From CAZHZT01 sp964537285 (GTDB lineage Bacteria > Bacteroidota > Bacteroidia > Chitinophagales > Saprospiraceae), in NCBI GenBank assembly GCA_964537285.1, contig CAZHZT010000005.1, positions 20,367-84,366 on the forward strand: 64,000 nucleotides of DNA. The letters are read 5' to 3'. Positions 55,492 through 62,518 of the stretch are shown one piece after another. Below the pieces are notes generated by a model, which saw only the letters and a program-made list of their open reading frames with translations, did not search any database and was not told where the DNA came from. Every line of letters begins with the position of its first letter. The first letter of the stretch is position 1. The translations under genes were made by a program, and so were the position numbers.

Positions 55492-57780
55492 CTAAACATT
55501 CGCCTCTACCACTGGCGCTGTTTTTACAACAGGAGCTTTCTCATCTTTGATCATCCAGCGGATTAAGACAGGGATCAAGAATAAATCACTTAACAGGGCG
55601 CTAAACAGTGTAAGGCTGATGAGCGCTCCAATGGTTACACTAGGCGGATGAATGGAGAACAGCATCACCAAAAAGCCAAAGAACAAAATGATGGTAGTCA
55701 AACAAATGGCTTTGCCTGTTTCCATAAAGGTGATGCGCAGGGACTCATCCACACTCAAACCTTTATCTCGGGAAAGTTTGAACTTACTTAGAAAATGGAT
55801 CGTATCATCTACGGCAATTCCGAACACTACCGCAAAAACAATAGAAATACCTGCTTCCAATTCTACACCGGCAAAGCCAAGCATTGCTCCGGCCATCAAC
55901 AGTGGGAACATGTTTGGAACCAGCGAAATAATGACCATTTTAAGATTTTTAAATAACAAAGCCATGAGTAAGCTTACTATGAGCACTGCCAGCCCAAGGC
56001 CTTTCAACAGGCTATCCCGCACATACTCAGAGTTTTTATCGAGAATAAGGCCCGTGCCGGTGCGCTTAAAAGTAGCTATATTAGGATCCGTATTTGAAGC
56101 AATCCAGTTATCGATGCGTGCGCCCACTGCTTTAATACTATCTGCTCCGATATCCAGGACCCGGGTAGAAATGCGCGCCTTTTTTTCGTCTTTACTAATC
56201 AAAATGCCTGTACTCACTTTAGGCACTTTTTCAGCCAGCTTCTGATATTTAGCAAACGTTTTTTCATCCTCGGGCATTTTGTAGGCCTCTGTTTTGTTAC
56301 GACCATACATTTGGTTGATGCTTTTATACAAGGTAGTTGCCGAATTTATTGAATTGATAGAAGGCTGCTGTTTTAAGTAATTTTCTACTTTATCCATTTC
56401 CTTCAACACTTCATAATCATCTGCTTTATAATCACCTTGAGCGAACACAGCTACTTCCATTGGGCGAAAGCCTGAAAAAGTATTTTCGAAGAACAAGAAG
56501 TCAACTGTAATTTTTTCGCCTCGCGGCATATTCCGTTCAATGCGGTAGTTAGTGGTAATTAAGGAAATCCCCCACAAGCAAATCAACAGTACACCTAAGC
56601 CTCCGATAGCAACTTGGCGCGCATTATTTTTTGTATAATTATAGAACCAATCCATCAAACGCTCCCAAAACTGTTGGGTTTTTCCAAATTTGATGATCTG
56701 ATCCTGACGGAACCAAGTGAGCACAGCCGACGTAAAGAAAATTACTGTTAAAAATGCAACTAATACGCCTACGGCAGCATTCACCCCAAAGTCGCGAATT
56801 GGAATGATCTTACTGGTAACCAATGTAGCAAAACCAATGGCTGTGGTCAAGGAAGTAAGCAGCGTAGCCATACCAATTTCCCGCACTGTGACCATAATAG
56901 CTTCCCGACGGCCCTGCCCTTTACGCAATTCATCGATGTATTTCGACATGATGTGGATTACGTCGGAAGTTCCGACAATAACCATTAAAACCGGGTATAG
57001 GGCAGCCATTGCGTTTAATGGCCTGCCTGTAGCGCCTAAAAGCCCAAGGAAAAGCAACATCCCTAGCCCTATTGATACGAGGGCCACCCCAATTCCCCAA
57101 GGGCGGCGGAAGATAAAGAACATGATCAGGCTCACCAATATGGCCGAAACGATGGTTGACATAGCGACTTCTCGCTTTTGCATAGCAACCATTTCCTTTT
57201 GAAAGTTTGGAGGCCCTAGCAAGTGGTAATCTTCAAACTCATATGGTTCGATCAATTCATGTACGGCTGTCACCAAATTCTCTGAATCTTCCAACTCAAT
57301 GGACCCATTGGTTCGAATGGCCATCACTAAGGCCGTTGCATCTTCCGAAATAAACTGGTTTACGAAGCGCTCATCTGCCAGAATACGTTCCTTGTCTCTT
57401 TTGTAGCGATTAGGCTTATCTATATGGATAGCAGGAATTGTAGTGATCCCAAAAGGTGTTTTCATTGGGTAAGCCAGCTTGGTAAGCGATTGCGTTTCCG
57501 CTACACCCGGCAAAGATTTTGCCTTCACGGAAAAATCGTGGAATTTCTCCAGGAAAGATTGTTCAAAGACACCGTCTTTTCGCTCTACACCAACGAGCAA
57601 AAAGTTAATATCCGTTTCAAACTCTTCTGTAAATTTTAGAAAGAACTCTAATTCCGGATCTCCCTGGGGAAAGAATTGATCCAGGGAGAATGCAAATTTC
57701 AAACGTGTAGCGAAGAATGCGCCTAGTACAGTAAGTATGGCGAAGGCAATGACGATGCGCAAACGGGTTGTTTTATTCAT
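55492..57780 (-). CDS. RND/MMPL-family exporter
   Basis: 762 residues with about 12 predicted membrane helices: one at about 7-26, a periplasmic loop (about 30-210), five helices (about 213-365), another helix near 393, a second loop (about 420-590) and five more (about 598-745). The MMPL signatures are GTSDVIHIMSKYIDELRKGQGRREAIMVTVREIGMATLLTSLTTAIGFATLV near 269-320 and AVDDTIHFLSKFKLSRDKGLSVDESLRITFMETGKAICLTTIILFFGFLV near 660-710. Members export lipids or hydrophobic compounds using proton force; hopanoid-type transporters are close relatives. No adaptor or outer-membrane partner is nearby. Confidence 0.88.
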   Translation of the reverse strand: MNKTTRLRIVIAFAILTVLGAFFATRLKFAFSLDQFFPQGDPELEFFLKFTEEFETDINFLLVGVERKDGVFEQSFLEKFHDFSVKAKSLPGVAETQSLTKLAYPMKTPFGITTIPAIHIDKPNRYKRDKERILADERFVNQFISEDATALVMAIRTNGSIELEDSENLVTAVHELIEPYEFEDYHLLGPPNFQKEMVAMQKREVAMSTIVSAILVSLIMFFIFRRPWGIGVALVSIGLGMLLFLGLLGATGRPLNAMAALYPVLMVIVGTSDVIHIMSKYIDELRKGQGRREAIMVTVREIGMATLLTSLTTAIGFATLVTSKIIPIRDFGVNAAVGVLVAFLTVIFFTSAVLTWFRQDQIIKFGKTQQFWERLMDWFYNYTKNNARQVAIGGLGVLLICLWGISLITTNYRIERNMPRGEKITVDFLFFENTFSGFRPMEVAVFAQGDYKADDYEVLKEMDKVENYLKQQPSINSINSATTLYKSINQMYGRNKTEAYKMPEDEKTFAKYQKLAEKVPKVSTGILISKDEKKARISTRVLDIGADSIKAVGARIDNWIASNTDPNIATFKRTGTGLILDKNSEYVRDSLLKGLGLAVLIVSLLMALLFKNLKMVIISLVPNMFPLLMAGAMLGFAGVELEAGISIVFAVVFGIAVDDTIHFLSKFKLSRDKGLSVDESLRITFMETGKAICLTTIILFFGFLVMLFSIHPPSVTIGALISLTLFSALLSDLFLIPVLIRWMIKDEKAPVVKTAPVVEANV

Positions 57781-57966
57781 GCTTAGGTAGTATTTAGGTT
57801 AAGGGTTAATAGACAAAATATTAAGATTTAGATTTGCATTAGTAACCAATTGAGAGACACGGGGTTTAAGGATGAAAAGAAGTTTTAGGCGGGAAATACT
57901 ATGTAGAACGAATCTAAATAAACCATTTTTCAACTGAAAAAATATTTCAATAAAAAACTTTTGTTG

Positions 57967-57997
57967 TTGCATTATTTAAACAAAAGCTCTATATTTG
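57967..57997 (+). promoter_or_regulatory. Bacteroidota-type promoter of tRNA-Cys
   Basis: TTG at 57967-57969, 20-bp spacer, TATATTTG at 57990-57997, 27 bp before the tRNA. It matches the TTTG-N19-21-TAnnTTTG consensus. Confidence 0.8.
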
Positions 57998-58024
57998 CAT
58001 TCCGTCAAAAAAATGATGTTTGAT

Positions 58025-58095
58025 GGTCGCGTGGCCGAGTGGCTAGGCAGAGGTCTGCAAAACCTCGTACAGCGGTTCGAATCCGCTCGCGACCT
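58025..58095 (+). tRNA. tRNA-Cys (GCA)
   Basis: Acceptor GGTCGCG pairs with CGCGACC and has discriminator T, as expected for Cys. D arm GGCCGAGTGGCTAGGC, anticodon arm GAGGTCTGCAAAACCTC with anticodon GCA, TPsiC arm AGCGGTTCGAATCCGCT. No CCA is encoded. Confidence 0.96.
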
Positions 58096-58186
58096 CAACT
58101 ATTTTGAAGATATGACTGTATTTCAATTGATTATCAAATGCTAGCTACAACTAGCTGTCAATTTAGCAGTCGTCTTAAAAATTTAC

Positions 58187-58296
58187 GTTCTTTGACAAAT
58201 TGTGTGGAACTTCAAAATGATAAGCATTGAATGCTCTTGTGGCTGAAAGGCTTATCATTTTGAAGTTTCATTTTTTCACAATTTATGTCAAAGAAC
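58187..58296 (+). repeat. BoxA-like dyad repeat, copy F
   Basis: GTTCTTTGACAAATTGTG and CACAATTTATGTCAAAGAAC, inner TGGAACTTCAAAATGATAAG / CTTATCATTTTGAAGTTTCA. Nearly identical to copy A. It lies downstream of tRNA-Cys. Confidence 0.85.
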
Positions 58297-58327
58297 TGAA
58301 ACTTATTAATTTAAGGTCTGGATAATG

Positions 58328-58525
58328 CTATTCAGGCCTTTTCCTTTTTTTTGCATCCACAATTAAACCTGCCGGTGCGACTTCCAGCAACTCGGCAACT
58401 CTTATCAAACATGTTAAATAAGGCTGGTTTTTATTATTGCGCCAGGCATTTACAGTTGGAAAGGACTGACTTAGTGCTTCAAGAACTAAATCCTTGACAC
58501 TTTTGAAGGCTTCTTTTTCACCCAA
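58328..58525 (-). pseudogene. Helix-turn-helix-like fragment
   Basis: 65 codons beginning with TTG: KEAFKSVKDLVLEALSQSFPTVNAWRNNKNQPYLTCLIRVAELLEVAPAGLIVDAKK. The pattern (V-N-x-W-R ... P-x-L-x-x-L-I-x-x-A-E-L-L-x-V) resembles an XRE-type helix-turn-helix. There is no normal start codon, and the frame extends upstream only to a stop just before IQYQLSLNFEKRLGE. It looks like the downstream half of a broken gene, joined to the DUF1016-like remnant at 58540-58644 by a frameshift or fusion. Confidence 0.45.
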
Positions 58526-58539
58526 TCGTTTCTCAAAGT

Positions 58540-58644
58540 TTAGCGAAAGTTGATACTGGATTTATACGCCTTTATCCGGGTCTCATCAATTACTTGTATA
58601 ACCCTGTTAAATAACTCTGTATAATTTGTGATTTTTTTGGACAT
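58540..58644 (-). pseudogene. Remnant of DUF1016 (YhcG-like nuclease) N-terminus
   Basis: A 34-codon frame: MSKKITNYTELFNRVIQVID then ETRIKAYKSSINFR and stop. This is like the first helix of DUF1016 proteins (PDDEXK restriction-type nucleases, YhcG), which normally are over 300 residues. It stops early; a shift in frame reads on as YQLSLNFEKRLGE, which could be its continuation. Confidence 0.4.
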
Positions 58645-59240
58645 CGCGTAAGTTTTCTAATCTCTCACACCTGTGAGAGAATTTTCCTTTATAATATTAA
58701 TGGTTATTTCCCGACATCCTGCTGCTTTTTTTGATTTTTTGGTGAGGAGTATCGATTAGTCCCGCACTTGCTGCGGGATGCCGCCCCGAGCTCAACCCCA
58801 CCAGCCAAATATTATGGAAAAAGAATCGATAGGTTTCTTACTCTCCAAAAGGCTTCCTCGGGCTTGTTTCCCAATATCCGGCTTCTTTTTCAGAAGTTCA
58901 AATTTTTTCTATCTAACTTTTTGGCTTTTTCTGTTCTTTTGGGCAGGCCGATCCTAGGCTTCTAAAGGCTTCCGTAAGCCCTCCTCCACCAAAGAGGGTA
59001 TGTTTCGTTTCTGGAATACTACCTCCAGGTCAAATAGGCTAAATCTAAGGTCTGCTCTTCGAACCGCCGTATTCGCGATCCGAATTCCGCACTTGCTGCA
59101 GAAGTGGTGTGAGAGAGCTGGGGTGAGCTATGACTCACCTCTTCCTGATCGATTGTGGGCTGTTTGACTTTCTCTTGACTAAAGACCTAATAAACTCGGG
59201 AATGTTAGGAGATATAATATTTATATTTACAAATAATAAC
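58645..59240. other. Non-coding segment containing repeat copy 1
   Basis: Contains the direct repeat (58756-59082) and 160 bp after it, in which the domain V-like end is altered by an inserted TCCGCACTTGCTGCAGA-type hairpin sequence (59086-59102). No gene is supported; frames such as 58768-58965 also occur in the second repeat copy. Confidence 0.6.
58756..59082 (+). repeat. Direct repeat R1 (about 327 bp), upstream copy with group II intron-like 3' end
   Basis: Begins TTAGTCCCGCACTTGCTGCG (a hairpin CCCGCACTTGCTGCGGG) and ends GAACCGCCGTATTCGCGATC CG, which is the 5' side of a group II intron domain V. It is about 97% identical by eye to 60670-60997. The two copies flank the TAC operon. Confidence 0.85.
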
Positions 59241-59663
59241 TTATTGGTTCTCCTCTGGAACAATCTCCTCTAGTTCTCCTTTGAAAAATTGAGGTGGTAT
59301 ATTCAATGTTCCAATAATGTTCCCCAGATTTGATGTTAATGTAGAGATAAATGATCTCAAATAAGGGAACATGATTGCAGGTGCATTTACATTAATAAAG
59401 CTATTTTTTATCTCTCCATGTATCGCTTTACTTAATTCGAAAGTTCCAATAGCAACTACTCTTATTTTAAAGAAAGACTCTGACATTAGTGTTATGTCCA
59501 TAAATATTCTAAATATTTTTTCGTCTTCCTCAGGATAGAAAACTTTAGGCTCAAGATCTATATGAATTTCACCTCCCTCAGTATATGGTTTTTGAGAGCT
59601 GAATTTGACATGAGGAAAATCGACGCCTCGAAATTTCAATTGAACTTGTTCTTTAATTTCCAT
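59241..59663 (-). CDS. SecB-like chaperone of a toxin-antitoxin-chaperone system
   Basis: 140 residues, close to SecB length. The first half forms beta-strands: VQLKFRGVDFPHVKFSSQKP, GGEIHIDLEPKVFY, FRIFMDITLMSESFFKIRVVAIGTFEL. The second has NAPAIMFPYLRSFISTLTSNLGNI (93-116) and LNIPPQFF (120-127), which match the SecB signature N-A-P-x-x-L/M-F-P-Y-x-R and the closing P-P-x-x-F. SecB binds unfolded proteins. In TAC systems a SecB-like chaperone holds the antitoxin's C-terminal extension so that it folds and neutralises the toxin. It is the last gene of the operon, 24 bp after the antitoxin gene, which supports this special role over a general SecB role. Confidence 0.8.
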   Translation of the reverse strand: MEIKEQVQLKFRGVDFPHVKFSSQKPYTEGGEIHIDLEPKVFYPEEDEKIFRIFMDITLMSESFFKIRVVAIGTFELSKAIHGEIKNSFINVNAPAIMFPYLRSFISTLTSNLGNIIGTLNIPPQFFKGELEEIVPEENQ

Positions 59664-59687
59664 ATTCTAGAGGTTGTGCTATAAATA

Positions 59688-59945
59688 CTATGCAGCCAGC
59701 TTATAGTCAGTATCATTTACTAATATAGCATCTGAGGAATTTAAATGCCTATAAAATGAATTACTCTTTGTGTTACTCATTTTGCAATCAAATGAAATAA
59801 CCTTTTTATGTTCAATTTTGCCATTAGTCAACAACGAATGATCAAAATTTGTCCTTTTCTCAAGCAACCAATTAATTAACGTCTCTCGAGTTTCATTCTC
59901 AAGTGCATTATCAAGCTTTTGTTCCAAATCAGCGAGATTCAACAT
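59688..59945 (-). CDS. Putative TAC antitoxin
   Basis: 85 residues, between the toxin (11-bp gap) and the SecB-like gene (24-bp gap). The N-terminal helix is LADLEQKLDNALENETRETLINWLLEKR, an acidic helix-turn pattern often seen in small antitoxins. The C-terminal third, FYRHLNSSDAILVNDTDYKLAA, carries a short hydrophobic patch (AILV) and may be the chaperone-addiction region. No DNA-binding domain is recognised. The identification rests on size, position and operon logic. Confidence 0.6.
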   Translation of the reverse strand: MLNLADLEQKLDNALENETRETLINWLLEKRTNFDHSLLTNGKIEHKKVISFDCKMSNTKSNSFYRHLNSSDAILVNDTDYKLAA

Positions 59946-59956
59946 AATCTGTTTTT

Positions 59957-60484
59957 TTAGCAGTCTTCAATAGTAAAAAGAACAAAATTGTTCACAATTT
60001 CCAAATTATATACAGCTAGTTGTATCCTTTTCCTGTAAATAAATGCCATCTTTTTATTATTCCTGTACTCTATTGGCTTGACTAACAAGAAGTTGAAGTT
60101 AGATGGTAAATCCTGAAACATTATACCGTCAACCTCATCCCAAGTTGCCCTATCCTTAAAATAGTCATTTATTTCCTTTAAGGTAGGCTTTTCTCCCGTT
60201 TGCTTAACTATCTTGGTGGCAACTTTTTCGATTTGCTTCAACCAAAAAAGATAGTGTTCTTCATTGAATACAGTATCAAGAACATTATCACATTCAATAT
60301 CCGCAGAATATATCTCATATCGCCCAGTCTTTTTTTTACTTGTTTTCCCCCATCTATGAGCATCAAACTCATCATACCAAAAATAATAAGCTTCTCCTAA
60401 CCAAGCATCTTCTCTTAAACAGATTATTGGTTCGATTAGTTCTTGGTCTCTATTTTCTTGGGTATGAAACATATTTCTAGCCAT
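59957..60484 (-). CDS. Putative toxin with ADP-ribosyltransferase-like motif
   Basis: 175 residues. The start is MARNMFHTQENRDQ. Near the N-terminus FHT (6-8) is followed by WLGEAYYFWYDEFDAHRWGK (28-47). This matches the H-x-T ... W-L-G-x-x-x-Y-F-W pattern of small ADP-ribosyltransferase-like (DUF3990-type) toxins, with Tyr/Phe-Trp lining an NAD pocket. WDEVDGIMFQDLP (115-127) could hold the catalytic acidic residue. The later part is hydrophobic beta-strand (FLLVKPIEY, MAFIYRKRIQLAVYNLEIVNNFVLF). First gene of a tight operon with an antitoxin and a SecB-like chaperone. The exact family is unproven. Confidence 0.6.
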   Translation of the reverse strand: MARNMFHTQENRDQELIEPIICLREDAWLGEAYYFWYDEFDAHRWGKTSKKKTGRYEIYSADIECDNVLDTVFNEEHYLFWLKQIEKVATKIVKQTGEKPTLKEINDYFKDRATWDEVDGIMFQDLPSNFNFLLVKPIEYRNNKKMAFIYRKRIQLAVYNLEIVNNFVLFTIEDC

Positions 60485-60669
60485 AGCTAAAGATTGTCAT
60501 TTTCTAGAGAGTCTATGATTTTAGCTCAAAGATAGTGTTAGTCTTATAAAATTAAAACAGCCTGCAACATTTAAGAATTTTATCTGCTTTCCGCATCAAC
60601 AATCCCTCCACATCATCTAAGCTTTCACTCAAATGATCTATTCAAAGCGACTCCTATAGCAGATAAAAT
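60485..60669. promoter_or_regulatory. Promoter region of the TAC operon
   Basis: On the minus strand TATCTTTG lies at 60527-60534, 43 bp before the toxin start, with a TTTT about 20 bp further upstream as a weak -33 element. This agrees with the Bacteroidota consensus and would transcribe toxin, antitoxin and chaperone together. Confidence 0.6.
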
Positions 60670-60997
60670 TTAGTCCCGCACTTGCTGCGGGATGCCGCCC
60701 CGAGCTCAACCCTACCAGCCAAATATTATGGGAAAAGTATCGATAGGTTTCTTACTCTCCAAAAGGCTTCCTCGGGCTTGTTTCTCCAATATCCGGCTTC
60801 TTTTTCAGAAGTTCAAATTTTTTCTATCCAACTTTTTGGCTTTTTCTGTTCTTTTGGGCAGGCCGATCCTAGGCTTCTAAAGGCTTCCGTAAGCCCTCCT
60901 CCACCAAAGAGGGTATGTTTCGTTTCTGGAATACTACCTCCAGGTCAAATAGGCTAAAACCTAGGTCTATACTTCGAACCGCCGTATTCGCGATCCG
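60670..60997 (+). repeat. Direct repeat R1 (about 328 bp), downstream copy
   Basis: Second copy of the repeat at 58756-59082, same orientation, with one-base indels and scattered substitutions. Its 3' end continues into a complete domain V (60976-61019) and domain VI-like stem. Confidence 0.85.
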
Positions 60998-61062
60998 TAT
61001 GGACGGTGGTGTGAGAGGTGTATCCTAGCCGGTTGTTGGTCGGGCCCGCTTATTCGCTTAGG
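60976..61062 (+). mobile_element. Group II intron 3'-end remnant (domains V-VI)
   Basis: GAACCGCCGTATTCGCGATC, then CGTATGGACGGTGGTGTGAG: the two arms ACCGCCGTA / TA(T)GGACGGTGGT form the domain V hairpin. It is followed by a GCC(GG)TTGTTGGTCGGGC-type domain VI stem and TTATTCG. No intron-encoded protein is attached, so it is a truncated, dead copy. Confidence 0.7.
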
Positions 61063-61087
61063 CTCTGTTTTTATTTTTGAAACGCAT

Positions 61088-61477
61088 TCAAATTGTAGCA
61101 ACATGAATTCCCTCTACTTCTTGGAAATGTTTGTCTTTGGTGAGTAACGGCAAACCTGTTTCTTTAGCTATGGCAGCTATCCATATATCATTTTCTGCTA
61201 TTGGCCTTCCTTTTTGACGTAATTTATCCTTTATTTCGCCATATACTTCTGCTGTCTTTTCAGTTATATCTAATAGATTTACTCGTCTTTTTAGTTATTC
61301 TATTTCCAGCGTTCTTTTCGGTGTTTGATTCGATTTATTTGCTCCATAATATAATTCACCTAAAACTATTACTGGGATGTAAATCGTACTTAGTTGACTG
61401 ACCTTGTTTATCGTTTCAGCATTATTCCTGAAAATATTTATTACAATATTTGAATCAAGCAAGTAATCACCACTCAT
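61088..61477 (-). pseudogene. Frameshifted VapC-like PIN-domain toxin
   Basis: The first part (61477-61295) reads MSGDYLLDSNIVINIFRNNAETINK ... VIVLGELYYGANKSNQTPKRTLEIE and stops. The next frame carries on with LKRRVNLLDITEKTAEVYGEIKDKLRQKGRPIAENDIWIAAIAKETGLPLLTKDKHFQEVEGIHVATI. Together they make a complete PIN domain: Asp in LLDSN, Glu in LGELYYG, Asp in AENDIWIAA and Asp in TKDKHF. A frameshift near 61295 splits it, so the ribonuclease is probably inactive unless recoding occurs. The antitoxin gene overlaps its start. Confidence 0.85.
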
Positions 61478-61706
61478 CTTTATCTATTTTTCTTGATTCC
61501 ACCACTGCTTTTTCATATTCTGACGCATCTTCCTCGTTCATTATTCCTGCTAATTCTAGTATTTTAGGGTACTTATTTTCTTCACTGTTCTTCGGAATCA
61601 CCACTTTTTCTTCTCGAATTCCTCTTAGAACTTCTTCTACAATCTTAAGCCGCTCTGTCAAGCTAAACTTATTTATCAGCGTTATTAATTCATTTGTCGA
61701 TACCAT
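61467..61706 (-). CDS. VapB-like antitoxin
   Basis: 79 residues from Met 61706 (MVSTNELITLINKFSLTERLKIVEEVL); a longer start at 61730 is possible. The chain is acidic and helical and ends ASEYEKAVVESRKIDKDEW, the C-terminal toxin-binding tail type. It overlaps the VapC-like frame by 11 bp, the usual vapBC layout. Because the toxin is broken, the antitoxin may be a relic. Confidence 0.75.
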   Translation of the reverse strand: MVSTNELITLINKFSLTERLKIVEEVLRGIREEKVVIPKNSEENKYPKILELAGIMNEEDASEYEKAVVESRKIDKDEW

Positions 61707-61730
61707 GATTAAGGTCTTTTTTACAAGCAA

Positions 61731-62434
61731 ACGATTTTCCTCATAATTCAGTTTCTTTTTTTAGCGCAATAGAGCCTAAAACTCCAAGTACTGCCTGCGC
61801 CCTTCCTCAATAAAGGATTTGCTTTGCCAGCCCCGTGGCGCAGACAGTTCAGTTGAACGAAACCACCGGCCGGACTACCCGATACAATAATAAGCGAACA
61901 ACGCATTTATCCTTCAGCGCCTGATTTCAATTTTTAAGGTTTAAGATACCCTTTTTCTCTATTATTTACCCCTTTTTCAGCCCTTTTTTCACAGGTCTAC
62001 GCTTATTATTAGCCACAACACATCCCCTGCAGGAAGTTGCTTCCAGATCATGCTTATGCCCCCTTGTTGATTGCTATGCCTTCCCTTGCCCAACCACCTG
62101 GCGGCGGAGAACGAAGATTTACTTTCAGATACTGCTTTACATATACCCCATCCGGCCGGACGATTTCCTCTTTCGGTGCTTTCATGCTTCCACATGCATC
62201 GCTGAGTAATCTCCGTTGACTGTTTGCCAGGGGCGGTTTTGTTCAACGCCAGTCTGTGAAAAACCACCATACAAATATATTCAAAACGATCTTATCGTCC
62301 AATTTGGTGTCTGCTTAGGCTGTGGAATTTCAGAACCGCAACCGGGCGCAGAACCTTCATGGCGTAGCACAGCACCCAAAGACCTAAAAACCTCCTTTGG
62401 ATGGCTTTCAGTAAGGTGTTTACGGCCATAACAC
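61731..62434. other. Degenerate non-coding segment (about 700 bp)
   Basis: No gene is supported. The stretch 62340-62434 (GAACCGCAACCGGGCGCAGA, CTTTGGATGGCTTTCAGTAA) leads directly into the intron domain V at 62435 and is probably intron domain IV/upstream sequence. The part before it (61980-62270) is of unknown origin and has no clear reading frame. Confidence 0.5.
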
Positions 62435-62518
62435 GAGCCGCTCTATTCGCGATCCGAACGTACGGTGGTGTGAGAGGTGCACCATGGCCTGTTATTGGTC
62501 GGGGCTGGCTACTCGATT
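62435..62518 (+). mobile_element. Group II intron 3' end (domains V-VI), third copy
   Basis: GAGCCGCTCTATTCGCGATC, CGAACGTACGGTGGTGTGAG, a GGCC(TG)TTATTGGTCGGGGC stem and the end CTACTCGATT at about 62509-62518, the usual boundary sequence of such introns. It inserts antisense at the 3' end of the MBL gene at 62509, which takes its stop codon from intron sequence. Confidence 0.7.

Noticed and set aside
30191..58296. The repeated dyads as a CRISPR array
   Set aside because: Copies are kilobases apart, of both orientations, with no spacers and no cas genes.
58768..58965. Frame present in both large direct repeats (also 60682-60957) as a gene
   Set aside because: Same sequence only because the DNA is repeated; composition is not protein-like and the frame runs through repeat hairpin and intron sequence.
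61989..62270. 93-residue minus-strand frame as a gene
   Set aside because: No recognisable domain, lies in degenerate mobile-element sequence, composition not convincing.
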